Source: Cherax quadricarinatus (Eukaryota; Arthropoda; Malacostraca; Decapoda; Parastacidae). From it: a DNA stretch of 64,000 nt. The notes under the pieces were generated by a model that worked only from the letters and a program-made list of their open reading frames with translations, was not told the DNA's origin and did no database searches. How positions within the stretch are numbered: the first letter of the stretch is position 1; each line of letters begins with the position of its first letter. Positions 1-10,936 of this stretch are shown piece after piece. The stretch spans positions 10,057,290 to 10,121,289 of the forward strand of contig NC_091372.1 of NCBI RefSeq assembly GCF_038502225.1, read 5' to 3'. The position numbers and the translations under genes are program-made.

Positions 1-118
1 CTAAGAACACCCCAGTTTGAGGCCCAGTCCCTGGACCCATTATGTACCTCTGTAATCTTTTGACTACCGCCCACAGGATGGGTATGGGGTGCATAATAAA
101 CATATTAAACTAACTGTG
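1..118 (+). repeat. Family A dispersed repeat, 3' part
   Basis: The segment matches the ends of the copies at 1185-1447 and 5270-5535: a 'ctggacccattatgtacctc' block followed by a block ending in 'gcataataaac'. The AATAAA-like end suggests an old retroposed or transcript-derived unit. No coding potential is seen. Confidence 0.75.
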
Positions 119-730
119 TGGATACATTAATCCATATGAGTGTTACATAGTGTAAATACCTACAGTGTGGCTGCACTGTTCTATATGATAGTTACATTAC
201 GTGAAGAAAAACTAGCTTCATTACCCTGCCATGTTCCATCACACAAGATGGGTTACGTATATGTAGCAATGATATGTCAGCTTGGTCAGTAGAGCGAGGC
301 TGAGAGAAAGAGAAAGAGAGAGAGAGACAGAGACAGAGAGAAGGCACCTCAGTTGAGTCAATTCAGCTCTCGCATTGTTCATAGGGAACTTCCCAAACTG
401 AATGTCATCCACGAAGCTAGAGACTTGCTAGATGTTAGCATCGATTTTAAATCATTCACGTCAGTTCTGAAGAATGATTGAGCCACCGACTCACTCCACT
501 TGCTATTCTAGAACCTGGCTCCCTCACTGAACTTTTGGTCACCAACCCCAACATTATCCCTAAGTGTTGAGCAAGACCAGCCGCTACAAGTTCACTGGAA
601 GACGCACACGAAGACAGGAAAGCAGATAGTGTAATCTATGATGTCTTGAGAACACCAGTACCTCCTAGTCTGTCTGGAAGTATAGCTTGGTCATCCACGG
701 TACGTCTTCTAAGAGTATAAAGAACGTGTG
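119..730. other. No gene recognised
   Basis: The stretch holds a short GA-rich microsatellite (about 299-342) and otherwise unique-looking DNA. No splice-bounded open frame or RNA gene was seen. Confidence 0.5.
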
Positions 731-1019
731 GCCCGGTGGCCTGGTGGCTAAAGCTCCCGCTTCACACACGGAGGGCCCGGGTTCGATTCCCGGCGGGTGA
801 AAACATTTCGACACGTTTCCTTACACCTATTGTCCTGTTCACCTAGCAGCAAATAGGTACCTGGGTGTTAGTCGACTGGTGTGGGTCGCATCCTGGGGGA
901 CAAGATTAAGGACCCCAATGGAAATAAGTTAGACAGTCCTCGATGACGCACTGACTTTCTTGGGTTATCCTGGGTGGCTAACCCTCCGGGGTTAAAAATT
1001 CGAACGAAATCTTATCTTA
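731..1019 (+). repeat. Family B tRNA-derived SINE
   Basis: The first 70 bases look like a tRNA gene: an A-box-like block near 'tggcctggtggcta' and a perfect B box in 'gggttcgattccc'. The anticodon loop reads ttcacac, which would give anticodon CAC (Val-like). A tRNA-unrelated body of about 220 bp follows, ending in a short 'cttatctta' tail. The copy at 16455-16746 is nearly identical, so this is a mobile SINE rather than a working tRNA gene. Confidence 0.88.
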
Positions 1020-1184
1020 AAGGCACAATTCTGTGACAGGAATACACAAATAACCCGCACACAGGCAAAATTTGTTCATGATTGTAGCCATGTATAAACT
1101 TAAGTAACCATTCTTACAGTATTCATTACCTTTGTAAATTGTGAGTTCATTACCTTGTACCTAGTTCAGCCATCAAAACTTTGG

Positions 1185-1447
1185 GGCCCAGTCCCTGGAC
1201 CCATTATGTACCTCTGTAATCTGTAAATACGTTTGTAACTTGTCATGATTGTGACTAGACCTACCTGGAGTTCATTACCTTTGTAAATTGTGAGTTCATT
1301 ACCTTTGTAAATTGTGAATTCATTACCTCTGTAACTTGCTCAGCTATCAAAACTTTGGAGTCCAGTCCCTGGACCCATTATGTACCTCTGTAATCTTTTG
1401 ACTACCGCCCACAGGATGGGTATGGGGTGCATAATAAACATTAAACT
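1185..1447 (+). repeat. Family A repeat with internal short tandem units
   Basis: Two 'ctggacccattatgtacctc' blocks flank tandem units of the form 'ttcattacctttgtaaattg'. The same units, reverse-complemented and expanded, form the 43-bp satellite at 26331-27240. The end is AATAAA-like. Confidence 0.75.
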
Positions 1448-1460
1448 AACACAGGCGAGA

Positions 1461-1512
1461 GAAAAGCTTCTGACGACGTTTCGGCCTGACTTGAACAATT
1501 CACAAGTCACAC
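1461..1512 (-). repeat. Hammerhead-like module, single degenerate copy
   Basis: On the minus strand the segment reads GTGAC, a degenerate UUGUGAA core, a weak stem, GAAAC, GUC and then GTCAG. The last block pairs with the GTGAC. It is related to one half of the inverted pair at 18131-18268. Key core bases are changed, so activity is not expected. Confidence 0.45.
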
Positions 1513-1884
1513 TATGTGACTTTACATTAATCACTATTTCAGGTATTACAGTATTTTAAGGCAGATGGTGAACAGATGATATGCAGCCTAATATTGACCT
1601 TCCAGGTAACTGGTACTATATTTTTTAACCTTTCAAATACTTATACTGTTAAAAAAGCAATTTGGTGTCTAGACTCTCTTTAATATTCTGGCTGATGGGT
1701 CGTCTGGGTCGACCAGTTTCTTTATATTCACCTTCTCCAGGCTTTATAACGTGTCCACCTTCCTAATTTTACCAATATTTTCTGCCAGTTTGTTTGCACA
1801 CTGATGCTGTGATATGGGTTCGTTAGTGTTATTTTTGAGTCGGAAAACTAATTAAGGACATGTAATCAATCGGGACTTTTTTAG

Positions 1885-1950
1885 TTGATGCGTTTCGGTC
1901 TTGGAACCTTGTTCACTCCAAATAGGACCGAAATGTGTCCATACGCAATA
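1885..1950 (+). repeat. Imperfect palindrome with TTTCGG / CCGAAA core
   Basis: 'gcgtttcggtcttggaac' is followed by 'aggaccgaaatgtg', giving a decayed inverted repeat related to the perfect palindrome at 51661-51800. Confidence 0.5.
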
Positions 1951-1994
1951 TGCACACTGATAGAAGTGAATCTCTTATTGTGTATGCACTATTT

Positions 1995-2260
1995 TGGTTA
2001 TTAAATCATTCTTGATTAGTGGTGACAGGTGACCATGTAGCCTTAATGACCGTCGTGTACCAGATAAACTAAACCCAATTAAGGTTGATTGGTTATTGGG
2101 TTTCTAAGTTTAACTACGATACTAGGGTCGTTAAGGGATTAGAGTTTACGTGTCTCCATGAGACAGGAAAACTCTAATCCCCCCCAAAATTATTCAAGTA
2201 ATCTCTCAACATACACACTAAGAGAAATAATACTCAGCTCGGTGTATACATCCTGTGAAA
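1995..2260. repeat. Family K dispersed repeat fragments
   Basis: The segment contains 'tggttattgggtttctaag' and an 'agggtcgttaaggg'-type block, matching the motif order of the copies at 6268-6425 and 51468-51655. Boundaries are unclear. Confidence 0.4.
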
Positions 2261-2393
2261 ACGTATTTGTTTATGAGAAGCCTAAAATGGAAGACTGATT
2301 GATAAACAAAGCCTATTGTAAAATTGCTGCAAGGTCTATAGGCCTAGTAGTCGATTACAAATTCTATTACTGCATTCGCTTGTTTTCTATATA

Positions 2394-2551
2394 ATAGGTT
2401 AGGTTAGGTAAGATTTGTCAGGAAACAGGACAAGTGTTTCCTGACCCGGGTCTTAGATGATGACCCGCCGTTAGAGCTTTTGGCCATCTGACTGAGGCCT
2501 TCCGATGGCTTACCACTCTTCCACTTTAAAAATTATAGTCAGTTATAACCA
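2394..2551 (+). repeat. Family E three-hairpin element
   Basis: TTAGG-like repeats are followed by hairpin 1 (GTCAGGAAAC / GTTTCCTGAC), a GGGTC / GACCC hairpin, and then 'ggccttccgatggcttacc'. It shares the full layout of the other E copies. Confidence 0.8.
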
Positions 2552-2574
2552 TTTTTTTATATTGAAAATATATT

Positions 2575-2745
2575 ATATTTACAGGAAAGCGCTAAGCACA
2601 TAGGGGTCATATAGCAACTGGTGGTAAGAGGCACCTCACTCAGGTTCGATCCAAGATAAGGGAGGATAGACTCATTTCCTCGCATCAAGAGCTTATCCTC
2701 GTCATCAAGGCATCTGTCCCTTGAGACGGTACAAATAAATACTAC
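2575..2745. repeat. Divergent family G element
   Basis: 'ggaaagcgctaagcacatag' and 'catcaaggcatctgtccctt' follow the order of the intact G elements at 41750-41915 and 42648-42805, with many substitutions. Confidence 0.5.
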
Positions 2746-2963
2746 ATATATACTTTTTTTGCTCCGTTAATTTCCACGCTAAGACGTGTTTACTTATCCC
2801 AATTAATTTACAGACTAACACTGTTATCTTGTCTCAACTTATTTACAGGCTTCGAGATGCTTCAGGTAATCGGCTTATTTCAAAGCCCAGCCCTATCTAA
2901 GGTATACCACCCCTCCCCAGGATGCCACCCACAACAGTCACTAACAACCGTTTACGGATTTAT

Positions 2964-3125
2964 TAGGTTAGGTTAGGTTAGGTTCGTCAGGAAACAGGAC
3001 AAATGTTTCCTGACGCGGGTCTTAGTCAGATGATGACCCGCCTTTGGAGCTTTTGGTCATCTAACCGAGGCCTTCCGCTGGCTTACCGGTCCACCCCATT
3101 AAAAATTATGGTCATTTATAACCAG
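2964..3125 (+). repeat. Family E three-hairpin element
   Basis: Four TTAGG-like units directly precede the GTCAGGAAAC hairpin. The second hairpin and the conserved 'gaggccttccgctggcttac' tail are present. Confidence 0.85.
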
Positions 3126-3527
3126 TCTGTCTACGGATTTATTGTTATGTGAACAGGAAGATCAGGTGGCAAGAGGCCTAAGATTGAGCTCAGGTCCTTC
3201 GATTGTTACCTGAAGGCAGTAATAAAGTATTTGTAGGCTCCAGCCTATGAACTCTGAGAAGAAAACAGTATACAGACAAAGTTATGTCATGGATAACTTC
3301 ACCTAATCTTTTTTTTTTTTTATAACTCACCTGACCTCTCTGTCAATATATATAGTTAGCAGAGTTTATGGGGTAACTGAAATATTTACAGTTATTGCCT
3401 TGAGTCCATCTGTGTCATTCAAGTTGATTGGGCTTTCACGTCTATATCTTAATTGAATATTATGTCTCAACAGTCATGAAAAATATTCTAACCTATGTAT
3501 TTCTCACGTTTCTCACGTCTAAAATTC

Positions 3528-3826
3528 TCTATCGACACCATGCCTAACCCTTCTAGGGTAGGGTAGGTGCCTGAGCCCGAGCCTTTAGCTCATAAGACTG
3601 TCATTCCCATTTGCTCCCTTGGGGCGGGGATGGCAGACCAGAGAGGCCTAGCTTGTGACTAGGCCTGGGGACAGTTGGTCCCAAAGATGAGGAGGTACTT
3701 GTGCCTCCTCCCATGGGAGACTTAGGTCTCAGACACTCCCTAAAGAGGGAGCCAAGGCCGGGCCACCACTTGGGAAAAGCCCGGGCCGGGAGAATACCGG
3801 CGAATCTTTAATAATAATAATAATAA
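3528..3826 (+). repeat. Family C retroposon with (AAT)n tail and target duplication
   Basis: A GC-rich unit of about 300 bp ends in (AAT)n. It is flanked by a perfect 10-bp direct repeat, tctaaaattc, at 3518-3527 and 3827-3836. The duplication plus the A/T tail indicate insertion by LINE-type reverse transcription of a short non-coding unit. Confidence 0.88.
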
Positions 3827-4002
3827 TCTAAAATTCAATTGCTATGTTGGTTGCATTTCTGGTTAATGGAGATTAAAAGCCTATAGACTACACGAATGTC
3901 AATAAGGCTGCATGAGTAAGATATATGTATACTGTATACCATTCTCGTAATTGAGATTGTGTGTTATCTGTACACCACCGGTCAAGAATATTTAAATTCC
4001 TT

Positions 4003-4085
4003 AGATAGGGTAGGTATTAGGATTGTCAGGACACAGGACATGTGTTTCCTGACGTGGGTCAGGAGGCTGACCCGCGTCAGGTGGC
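4003..4085 (+). repeat. Family E element, partial
   Basis: A degraded TTAGG-like start, a 'gtcaggacacaggacatgtg' hairpin and a changed second hairpin are visible. The rest is missing. Confidence 0.6.
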
Positions 4086-4180
4086 TGAGTGACTGACCAT
4101 CTCAAAACTGCATCTGCAAGGGTGATGGACTGATTACATCGTCTTCACACTTCTACTGCTTCTGCTGCCTCCTCTGTACT

Positions 4181-4224
4181 CGACTGAAGAAGCCTGCTGT
4201 ATAGGCGAAACGTTTCGGAATAAA
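4181..4224 (+). ncRNA. Hammerhead ribozyme-like module with AATAAA
   Basis: The core CTGAAGA (4184-4190) differs from the hammerhead consensus CTGATGA at one base. Stem II is GCCT / AGGC (4192-4195 with 4203-4206), followed by GAAA (4207-4210) and the ACGU of stem III. The bases after the predicted cleavage site, TCG (4215-4217), pair with CGA (4181-4183) just before the core. At 45222-45266 the same positions are TCC and GGA, so pairing is kept with different bases. AATAAA lies at 4219-4224. The core change may make this copy inactive. Confidence 0.5.
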
Positions 4225-4237
4225 GATACACATAAGG

Positions 4238-4447
4238 GGGATTACCAATAGACCCCTGACTGTCTTCTAGCAGGCACTGGACAAGCACCTAAAGTCGGTA
4301 CCTGACCAGCCGGGCTGTGGCTCGTCCGTTGGATTGCGTGCAGCCAGCAGTAACAGCCTGGTTGATCAGGCTCTGATCCACCATGAGGCCTGGTCACAGA
4401 CCGGGCCGCGGGGGCGTTGACCCCCGGAACTCTCTCCAGGTATACAC
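4238..4447 (+). repeat. Family F LINE, 3' fragment
   Basis: This is the 3' end of the LINE whose reverse-transcriptase ORF lies at 48012-49682, here in sense orientation. It ends at the characteristic 'ctctccaggtatac' terminus. Confidence 0.8.
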
Positions 4448-4676
4448 AGATAACCATACATCTCGCGGTGTACTCACCTAGTTGAGGTTGCAGGGGTCGA
4501 GTCCTAGCTCCTGGCCCCGCCTCTTCACTTTCACTTATTTATTCTTTACTTGATTCATTAATACTTCTCTTCATTTTTTACACAAAGATAATTCTAAATC
4601 ATATATATTTACATTACGTTTAAAAAATAAAAACGGATAATGTTAGTATTATACTTAATTATATTTTCAAAGGTGT

Positions 4677-4838
4677 AGTTTACCTGGAGTTTACCTGGAG
4701 AGATTTCCAGGGGTCAACACACCCGCGGCCCGGTCTGTGACCAGGCCTCCTGGTGGATCAGAGCCTGATCAACCAGGCTGTTACTGCTGGCTGCACGCAA
4801 ACCAACGTACGAGCCACAGCCCGGCTGGTCAAGTACCG
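4677..4838 (-). repeat. Family F LINE, 3' fragment
   Basis: It starts with the duplicated 'tttacctggag' end repeat and 'gcggcccggtctgtgaccag', and matches the last 160 bp of the 47977-49687 element on the minus strand. Confidence 0.82.
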
Positions 4839-4876
4839 AGTTAGCTTAAAATTACTTTGGGCATCGATATTTCTCA

Positions 4877-5108
4877 GTGTGGTTCGTGGCTCGGTTGATA
4901 ACACACTCACTTCACATAATGAGTGTCTGTGGTTCGATCCCCGGCACGGATGGAAACTTTAGCCATGTTACCTTACACCTGCTGTCCCTGTTCCCCTAGC
5001 AGTAAGTAGGTACCTGGGTATTAGTCGACTATTATGGGTCGCATCCTCGGGTTGTTCTGGGTGGCTAACCTTCCCCCGGGTTAGAAATCCGGGGAAAGGG
5101 GTCAACCA
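4877..5108 (+). repeat. Family B SINE, divergent tRNA-like head
   Basis: The tRNA-like head has a B box in 'ggttcgatccccgg'. The B body follows ('cacctgctgtccctgttccc' and 'ggtacctgggtattagtcga'). Confidence 0.75.
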
Positions 5109-5269
5109 GGGCACTGAACAAGAGGTGCCCAGAGGAAGAGAGCCACCTGGGGGCACCAACTGTTTCATTTTCATATAAATTCATATCATCTGGAAGGAAA
5201 ATAAAAGCTAGCTGATACAATATGCAGGGTCCCCATAAAGTCTTTTTTCGATTTCAAAAATCTGTTCCA

Positions 5270-5535
5270 GTAACCCTGGACCCATTACGTACCTCTGTAA
5301 TCTGTAAATACCTTTGTAACTTGTCATGATTGTGACCAGACCTACCTGGAGTTCATTACCTTTGTAAATTGTGACTTCATTACCTTTGTAAACTGTGAGT
5401 TCATTACCTTTGTAACTTGCTCAGCTATCAAAACTTTGAGGCCCAGTCCCTGGACCCATTATGTACCTCTGTAATCTTTTGACTACCGCCCACAGGATGG
5501 GTATGGGGTGCATAATAAACATATTAAACTAACTG
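5270..5535 (+). repeat. Family A repeat, near full length
   Basis: It is collinear with 1185-1447: two gacccattatgtacctc blocks around short 'ttcattacctttgtaaa' units, ending in gcataataaac. Confidence 0.8.
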
Positions 5536-5839
5536 TTCCAGCAACATGATAAAAGACATGACAATGCAGTTCTCTGCATGCGACAGTTATCGTAACATGA
5601 AGTTCCCTGGCAAACGAACTGGACGTTGATACAATTATCGTACATAATAACGTGTGTAAATCACCTGGGGTAACTCAAATAATAAGTCAGTGACTTATTC
5701 CTCAGATATCAATAGTTGACATTAGAAAACTCTGAGCTAGATAGAATAAATGATGTCATGGGAAGTCACACTGGATATATTGGCCAATACGTACAGTGAC
5801 CTGGAGTATCCATTAGATGCTGATGGTTGATTGATTACT

Positions 5840-6133
5840 ATTATTATTATTAAAGATTAGCCGGTATTCTCCCGGCCCGGGCCTTTTCCAAGTGGTGGCC
5901 CGGCCTTGGCTCCCTCTTTAGGAAGTGTCTGAGACCTAAGTCTCCCATGGGAGGAGGCACAAGTACCTCCTCATCTTTGGGACCAACTGTCCCCAGGCCT
6001 AGCCACAAGCTAGGCCTCTCTGGTCTGCCATCCCCGCCCCAAGGGGGCAAATGGGAATGACAGTCTTATGAGCTATAGGCTCGGGCTCAGGCACCTACCC
6101 TACCCTAGAAGGGTTAGGCATGGTATCGATCAT
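5840..6133 (-). repeat. Family C retroposon, target duplication present
   Basis: This is a minus-strand copy with its (AAT)n tail at the low-coordinate end. The direct repeat ttgattact flanks it at 5831-5839 and 6134-6142. A chance 66-codon minus frame inside is also present in the copy at 61222-61519 and is not treated as a gene. Confidence 0.85.
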
Positions 6134-6165
6134 TTGATTACTGGGACACCAATGGAAATAAGTCA

Positions 6166-6270
6166 CTGACTTTTTTTGGGTTATCCCAGGTTCTCTACAC
6201 ATATGCTGCTATGTATGATAATCTATGTAACTGTATTTGTGTATACCTGAATAAACTTAATTACTTGGGG
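6166..6270 (-). repeat. Family D short dispersed repeat
   Basis: This is the reverse complement of the unit at 12705-12821: 'gggttatcccaggttctcta', then 'gtatacctgaataaactta'. The TTTATTCAGGTATAC end defines the family. Confidence 0.7.
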
Positions 6271-6425
6271 TTTAAAACCTATCGACCACACGAGGATCAT
6301 CGAGGCTATATGTAATCTAGCCACCATCAAAGATAATTTAACCCCCTTATCAAGAATTAAAGGAAACTCTCAAATTAGATATGCTGAAATATACCTTTTG
6401 GTGAATATACCGCGTGACTTGATTT
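6268..6425. repeat. Family K dispersed repeat
   Basis: The motif order is ggggtttaaaacctatcgac, cacgaggatcat, gaggct, then agaattaaaggaaactctca. It is shared with 40742-40935 and 51468-51655. No ORF or tRNA-like head is seen. Confidence 0.6.
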
Positions 6426-6649
6426 ATTACGGGCTATCAGACGTGCTCATGTTGAGGCTGAGTAGATTAGATAACAATGGACGTGTGTAAAAACTCCATT
6501 ACTTCAGCTATCATATGTAGCACACTGGATTTCTATATTTATTACCATTTAGAAAGAAAATGGAAATCGGAAAGTAGCATGCAGTCTGGCTATAATTATA
6601 AACAGTATCATAGGGATTGAAGTCATGGCAAGCAGGTCCCTAATATAAG

Positions 6650-6928
6650 ATTTTGTTGGGATTTTTAACCCTGGAGAGTTAGCCACCCAGGATAAGCCAT
6701 GAGAGTCAGTGCGTCATCGAGGACTGTCTGTCTTATTTCCAATGGGGTTCTTAATTTGTCCCCCAGGATGGGGCCCAAATCAGTCGACTAACACCCAGGT
6801 ACCTACCAACTTGCTAGGTGAACGGGGACAACAAGTATAAGGACACATCTAATGTTTTCACCCTTACTGGAGATCGAACCATGGACACTCAGTGAGGCAA
6901 GAGCGTTGCCTACCAGGCCACGGGACAT
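6650..6928 (-). repeat. Family B SINE
   Basis: This is a reverse-complement B copy from the 'gatttttaaccctgg' end to a decayed tRNA-like head with 'ggagatcgaacc' (B box on the minus strand). Confidence 0.8.
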
Positions 6929-6989
6929 CGTCCCCCATCCTTGACAAGTGGAACTAAGTCACCTGGACTTTTTTTGAGGTTATTTATCT

Positions 6990-7197
6990 GAATATTGGGC
7001 GTGTTTCCTTACACCTGTCATCCCATTTCACCCAGCAAGTAGGTATCTGGGTTTTAGTCAACTGGTGTGGGTGGCATCCTGGGGGACAAGACTTAAAGAC
7101 CCCAATGGAAATAAGACGGGCAGTCTCTTGATGACGCACTGACTTTCTCAGGTTATCCTGGGTGGCTAACCCCCCGAGGTTTAAAACCTTATCTTAC
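6990..7197 (+). repeat. Family B SINE, 5' truncated
   Basis: It begins within the body ('gcgtgtttccttacacctg') and ends at 'aaaaccttatctta'. The tRNA-like head is missing. Confidence 0.78.
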
Positions 7198-7332
7198 TTT
7201 CAATTTTTACCTGATGTTGCATCTGCAATAAGCTGAGTTAGAAAGGAATTCTCAGTAAAGCTTATTAATTTACCTTCCCGAGATGCTTGACATAATAAAT
7301 GGCTTTCACTTGAACGTACAACTGTAACTGCA

Positions 7333-7395
7333 TCAAAATGTATCTAAACTGCATCAAAATGTATCTAAACTGCATCAAAATGTATCTAAACTGCA
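7333..7395 (+). repeat. 21-bp tandem repeat, three copies
   Basis: The unit 'ctgcatcaaaatgtatctaa' plus one base is repeated three times. Confidence 0.85.
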
Positions 7396-7467
7396 TCAAA
7401 ACTTAAACCAAACAAAGTGCAAACTCATCCACTGTAACTTCTATGTACTTATTCTACTGTTTTAGGT

Positions 7468-7610
7468 AATTATAAGGTTTGTCAGGAAACAGGACAAGTG
7501 TTTCCTGACGCGGGTCTTAGTCATATGATGACCTACAACTGGTAATTTTGGTCATCTGACCGAGGCCTTCCACTGGCTTACCACTCCACCCATTATAACC
7601 AGTTTTCAGT
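7468..7610 (+). repeat. Family E three-hairpin element
   Basis: Hairpin 1 is intact. The second hairpin is partly decayed, and the TTAGG start is reduced to 'taaggtttgtcagg'. Confidence 0.75.
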
Positions 7611-7844
7611 TATATATTCTTCGATTGTTTTTGTAAAATAGTTTATGTGGCCTAACTCCTCATTTCTATCTTGGGAGGTGCCTGGATACTAGTGGAGAGC
7701 TCTTGATCCAAGGAGATAAAGATACTCTTGTCAAAATCTTCTAAATAAATATTTTTATTCTCATTTTTATTGATATGACAGACTGTTCCATTTATTACCA
7801 TCTCTGTGGTATACTCTCCAAGAGGATAATTACGTTAAGGATCT

Positions 7845-8115
7845 ATACCTGGGGTATACCTGGAGAGGGTTTTGGGGATCAAATCCCCCACGGATCAGTC
7901 TGTGACCAGGCTTCGCGGTGGATCAGGGCCTGATCAACAAGACTGTTACTGCTGGCCGCATGCAAGCCGGCGTACGAATCACAACCCAGCTGGTTAGGTA
8001 CTGATTTTAGGTTCCTGCTCTGCGCCTTCTTGAAGACAGTCAGGGGTCTATTGGTAATATCCCCTATGAAGCTGGGGCGTTGATCCCAGGAATACCGTTC
8101 AGGTAGACTCCAGGT
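7845..8115 (-). repeat. Family F LINE, 3' fragment
   Basis: It starts at 'acctggggtatacctggaga' and runs through the conserved LINE end. It joins directly to a B SINE at about 8118, a composite junction. Confidence 0.72.
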
Positions 8116-8117
8116 AG

Positions 8118-8366
8118 AGGGTCCGGGTTCGATTCCCGGAGGGACGAAAACATTTCGACGCGTTTCCTTACACCTGATGTCCTGTTCACTTAACAGCAAA
8201 TAGGTACCTGGGTGTTAGTCGTCTGGTGTGGGTTGCATCCTGGGGGACAAGATTGAGGACCCACTGGAAATAAGACAAACAGTCCTCTATGACGCACTGC
8301 CTTTCTTGCTTTATCCTGGGTGGCTAACCTTCCTGGGTTAAAAATCCGAACGATATCTTATCTTAT
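8118..8366 (+). repeat. Family B SINE, 5' truncated at the B box
   Basis: It begins at 'gtccgggttcgattcccgg' and continues through the full B body. The upstream half of the tRNA-like head is replaced by family F sequence. Confidence 0.8.
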
Positions 8367-8856
8367 CATGAATAAGACATACTATATATGTATAACATTT
8401 GGGTGTTTTTAATGAGGGAAACGTTTCTCGAGTCTGTGGCTTTATCGGTCGTTGGAAGGGGATGAGCAGGTAATCTAGCAGTAAATAGGTGTTTTTCCCT
8501 CAGTTGGTAGCGGCCTTAGGTCACACTCTGCTGTCCCTGTTCATCTACTAGGTATGTGGGTGTTAAATATATCGTCTTCTGAGAAAGTCTTATCCTCTCT
8601 GGCAATAAGCCAGACAGTCTGATGACGCATATTTTTTAGTTACCTTGGATGAATATTAAAAAAAATCCACTCTGCGCATTAAGTGATTTCTTTGTCAATT
8701 TGTTAAGTTACCCAATCAAATGCAAGTTTAAAATGAAAGAAAACCAATGTAGCACCGTAGAGGGTAAACTATTTATTTATTTATTTATTTATAATTTGAG
8801 CACACTTACAGAGGTACAAAAAAAAAAAAATACACATAAGCGCACCATAATATTAT

Positions 8857-8897
8857 TATTATAATATTATTAATATTATTATTATTATTATTATTAT

Positions 8898-8975
<78 letters not shown>

Positions 8976-9006
8976 CAGTAGCAGTAGTAGTAGTAGTAGT
9001 AGTAGC

Positions 9007-9087
<81 letters not shown>

Positions 9088-9126
9088 CGTAGTAGCAGTA
9101 GCAGTAGTAGTAGTAGTAGTAGTAGC

Positions 9127-9197
<71 letters not shown>

Positions 9198-9234
9198 CAG
9201 TAGCAGTAGTAGTAGTAGTAGTAGTAGCAGTAGC

Positions 9235-9293
<59 letters not shown>

Positions 9294-9363
9294 CAGTAGT
9301 AGTAGTAGTAGCAGTAGTAGTAGTAGTAGTAGCAGTAGTAGTAGTAGTAGTAGTAGTAGTAGC

Positions 9364-9410
<47 letters not shown>

Positions 9411-9420
9411 CAGTAGTAGC

Positions 9421-9470
<50 letters not shown>

Positions 9471-9495
9471 CAGTAGTAGTAGTAGTAGTAGTAGC

Positions 9496-9593
<98 letters not shown>

Positions 9594-9594
9594 C

Positions 9595-9628
<34 letters not shown>

Positions 9629-9630
9629 TT
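8857..9630. repeat. (TTA)n then (AGT)n microsatellite, about 0.77 kb
   Basis: Pure TTA units run into an AGT tract of more than 240 triplets with scattered AGC variants. The AGC substitutions recur in similar local patterns (for example near 8974-9005, 9094-9125 and 9197-9235), which suggests that longer blocks were duplicated. No long open frame starts within it. Confidence 0.95.
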
Positions 9631-9714
9631 TACAGAATATATAAACTGTTTTTTTTTTTAATTTTCATTTAGATTTAATTTTTAAGGGGTGGAAGGGAAA
9701 GATTAGGTGTACTT

Positions 9715-9942
9715 GTACGTGCGTACTTGCTCCCATGGGAGACAGGTTTCACATACTCCCACGACAGGGGGCCAAGGTCGGGTCACCATCTGGAAAAGAC
9801 CCGGACCGGGAGAGTACCGGCGAATCAAGAAGAAGAAGCCAGTAAGAAGGCGAACACTACTCCCACGACTCCCCCTGGGGTGGGGAAGATGGCAGACCAG
9901 AGGCCCAGCTTCTCCCTACGAGCCCCATGAGGGCGGGGAATG
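9715..9942 (+). repeat. Family C element, left part, split by a LINE
   Basis: C-type sequence ('agaccaggccgggagagtac'-like block and 'gccccatgagggcggggaat') stops exactly where the family F LINE begins and resumes at 10937. Confidence 0.78.
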
Positions 9943-10936
9943 TTTACCTGGAGTTTACCTGGAGAGAGTTTCGGGGGTCAACGCCCCCGCGGCCCGGTCT
10001 GTGACCAGGCCTCCTGGTGGATCAGCGCCTGATCAACCAGGCTGTTGCTGCTGGCTGCACGCAAACCAACGTACGAGCCACAGCCCGGCTGATCAGGAAC
10101 TGCCTTTAGGTGCTTGTCCAGTGCCAGCTTGAAGACTGCCAGGGGTCTGTTGGTAATCCCCCTTATGTGTGCTGGGAGGCAGTTGAACAGTCTCGGTCCC
10201 CTGACACTTATTGTATGGTCTCTTAACGTGCTAGTGACACCCCTGCTTTTCATTGGGGGGATGGTGCATCGTCTGCCAAGTCTTTTGCTTTCGTAGTGAG
10301 TGATTTTCGTGTGCAAGTTCGGTACTAGTCCCTCTAGGATTTTCCAGGTGTATATAATCATGTATCTCTCCCTCCTGCGTTCCAGGGAATACAGGTTTAG
10401 AAACCTCAAGCGCTCCCAGTAATTGAGGTGTTTTATCTCCGTTATGCGCGCCGTGAAAGTTCTCTGTACATTTTCTAGGTCGGCAATTTCACCTGCCTTG
10501 AAAGGTGCTGTTAGAGTGCAGCAATATTCCAGCCTAGATAGAACAAGTGACCTGAAGAGTGTCATCATGGGCTTGGCCTCCCTAGTTTTGAAGGTTCTCA
10601 TTATCCATCCTGTCATTTTTCTAGCAGATGCGATTGATACAATGTTATGGTCCTTGAAGGTGAGATCCTCCGACATAATCACTCCCAGGTCTTTGACGTT
10701 GGTGTTTCGCTCTATTTTGTGGCCAGAATTTGTTTTGTACTCTGATGAAGATTTAATTTCCTCATGTTTACCATATCTGAGTAATTGAAATTTCTCATCG
10801 TTGAACTTCATATTGTTTTCTGCAGCCCACTGAAAGATTTGGTTGATGTCCGCCTGGAGCCTTGCAGTGTCTGCAATGGAAGACACTGTCATGCAGATTC
10901 GGGTGTCATCTGCAAAGGAAGACACGGTGCTGTGGG
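9943..10936 (-). mobile_element. Family F LINE, 5' truncated, inserted in family C
   Basis: The insert carries the last part of the reverse-transcriptase ORF, 9978-10925 on the minus strand, 315 residues. It begins two residues before the catalytic FADD and is nearly identical to residues 243-556 of the ORF at 48012-49682. The 3' end is the 'tttacctggag' double repeat at 9943. The C element reads 'gcggggaatg' before and 'gggctagg' after, as at 40300-40320, so the insertion point is base-exact. No clear long target duplication is visible. It is a dead-on-arrival copy. Confidence 0.88.

Noticed and set aside
731..800. Functional tRNA-Val gene
   Set aside because: The tRNA-like head continues into a conserved SINE body, a stem mismatch is present, and many equal copies exist.
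5850..6050. 66-codon minus ORF shared with 61237-61437
   Set aside because: Both are chance frames within family C retroposons. They are similar only because the elements are, and other C copies break the frame.
9978..10925. 315-codon minus ORF as a host gene
   Set aside because: It is the C-terminal part of the LINE reverse transcriptase, starting beside FADD in a 5'-truncated copy.
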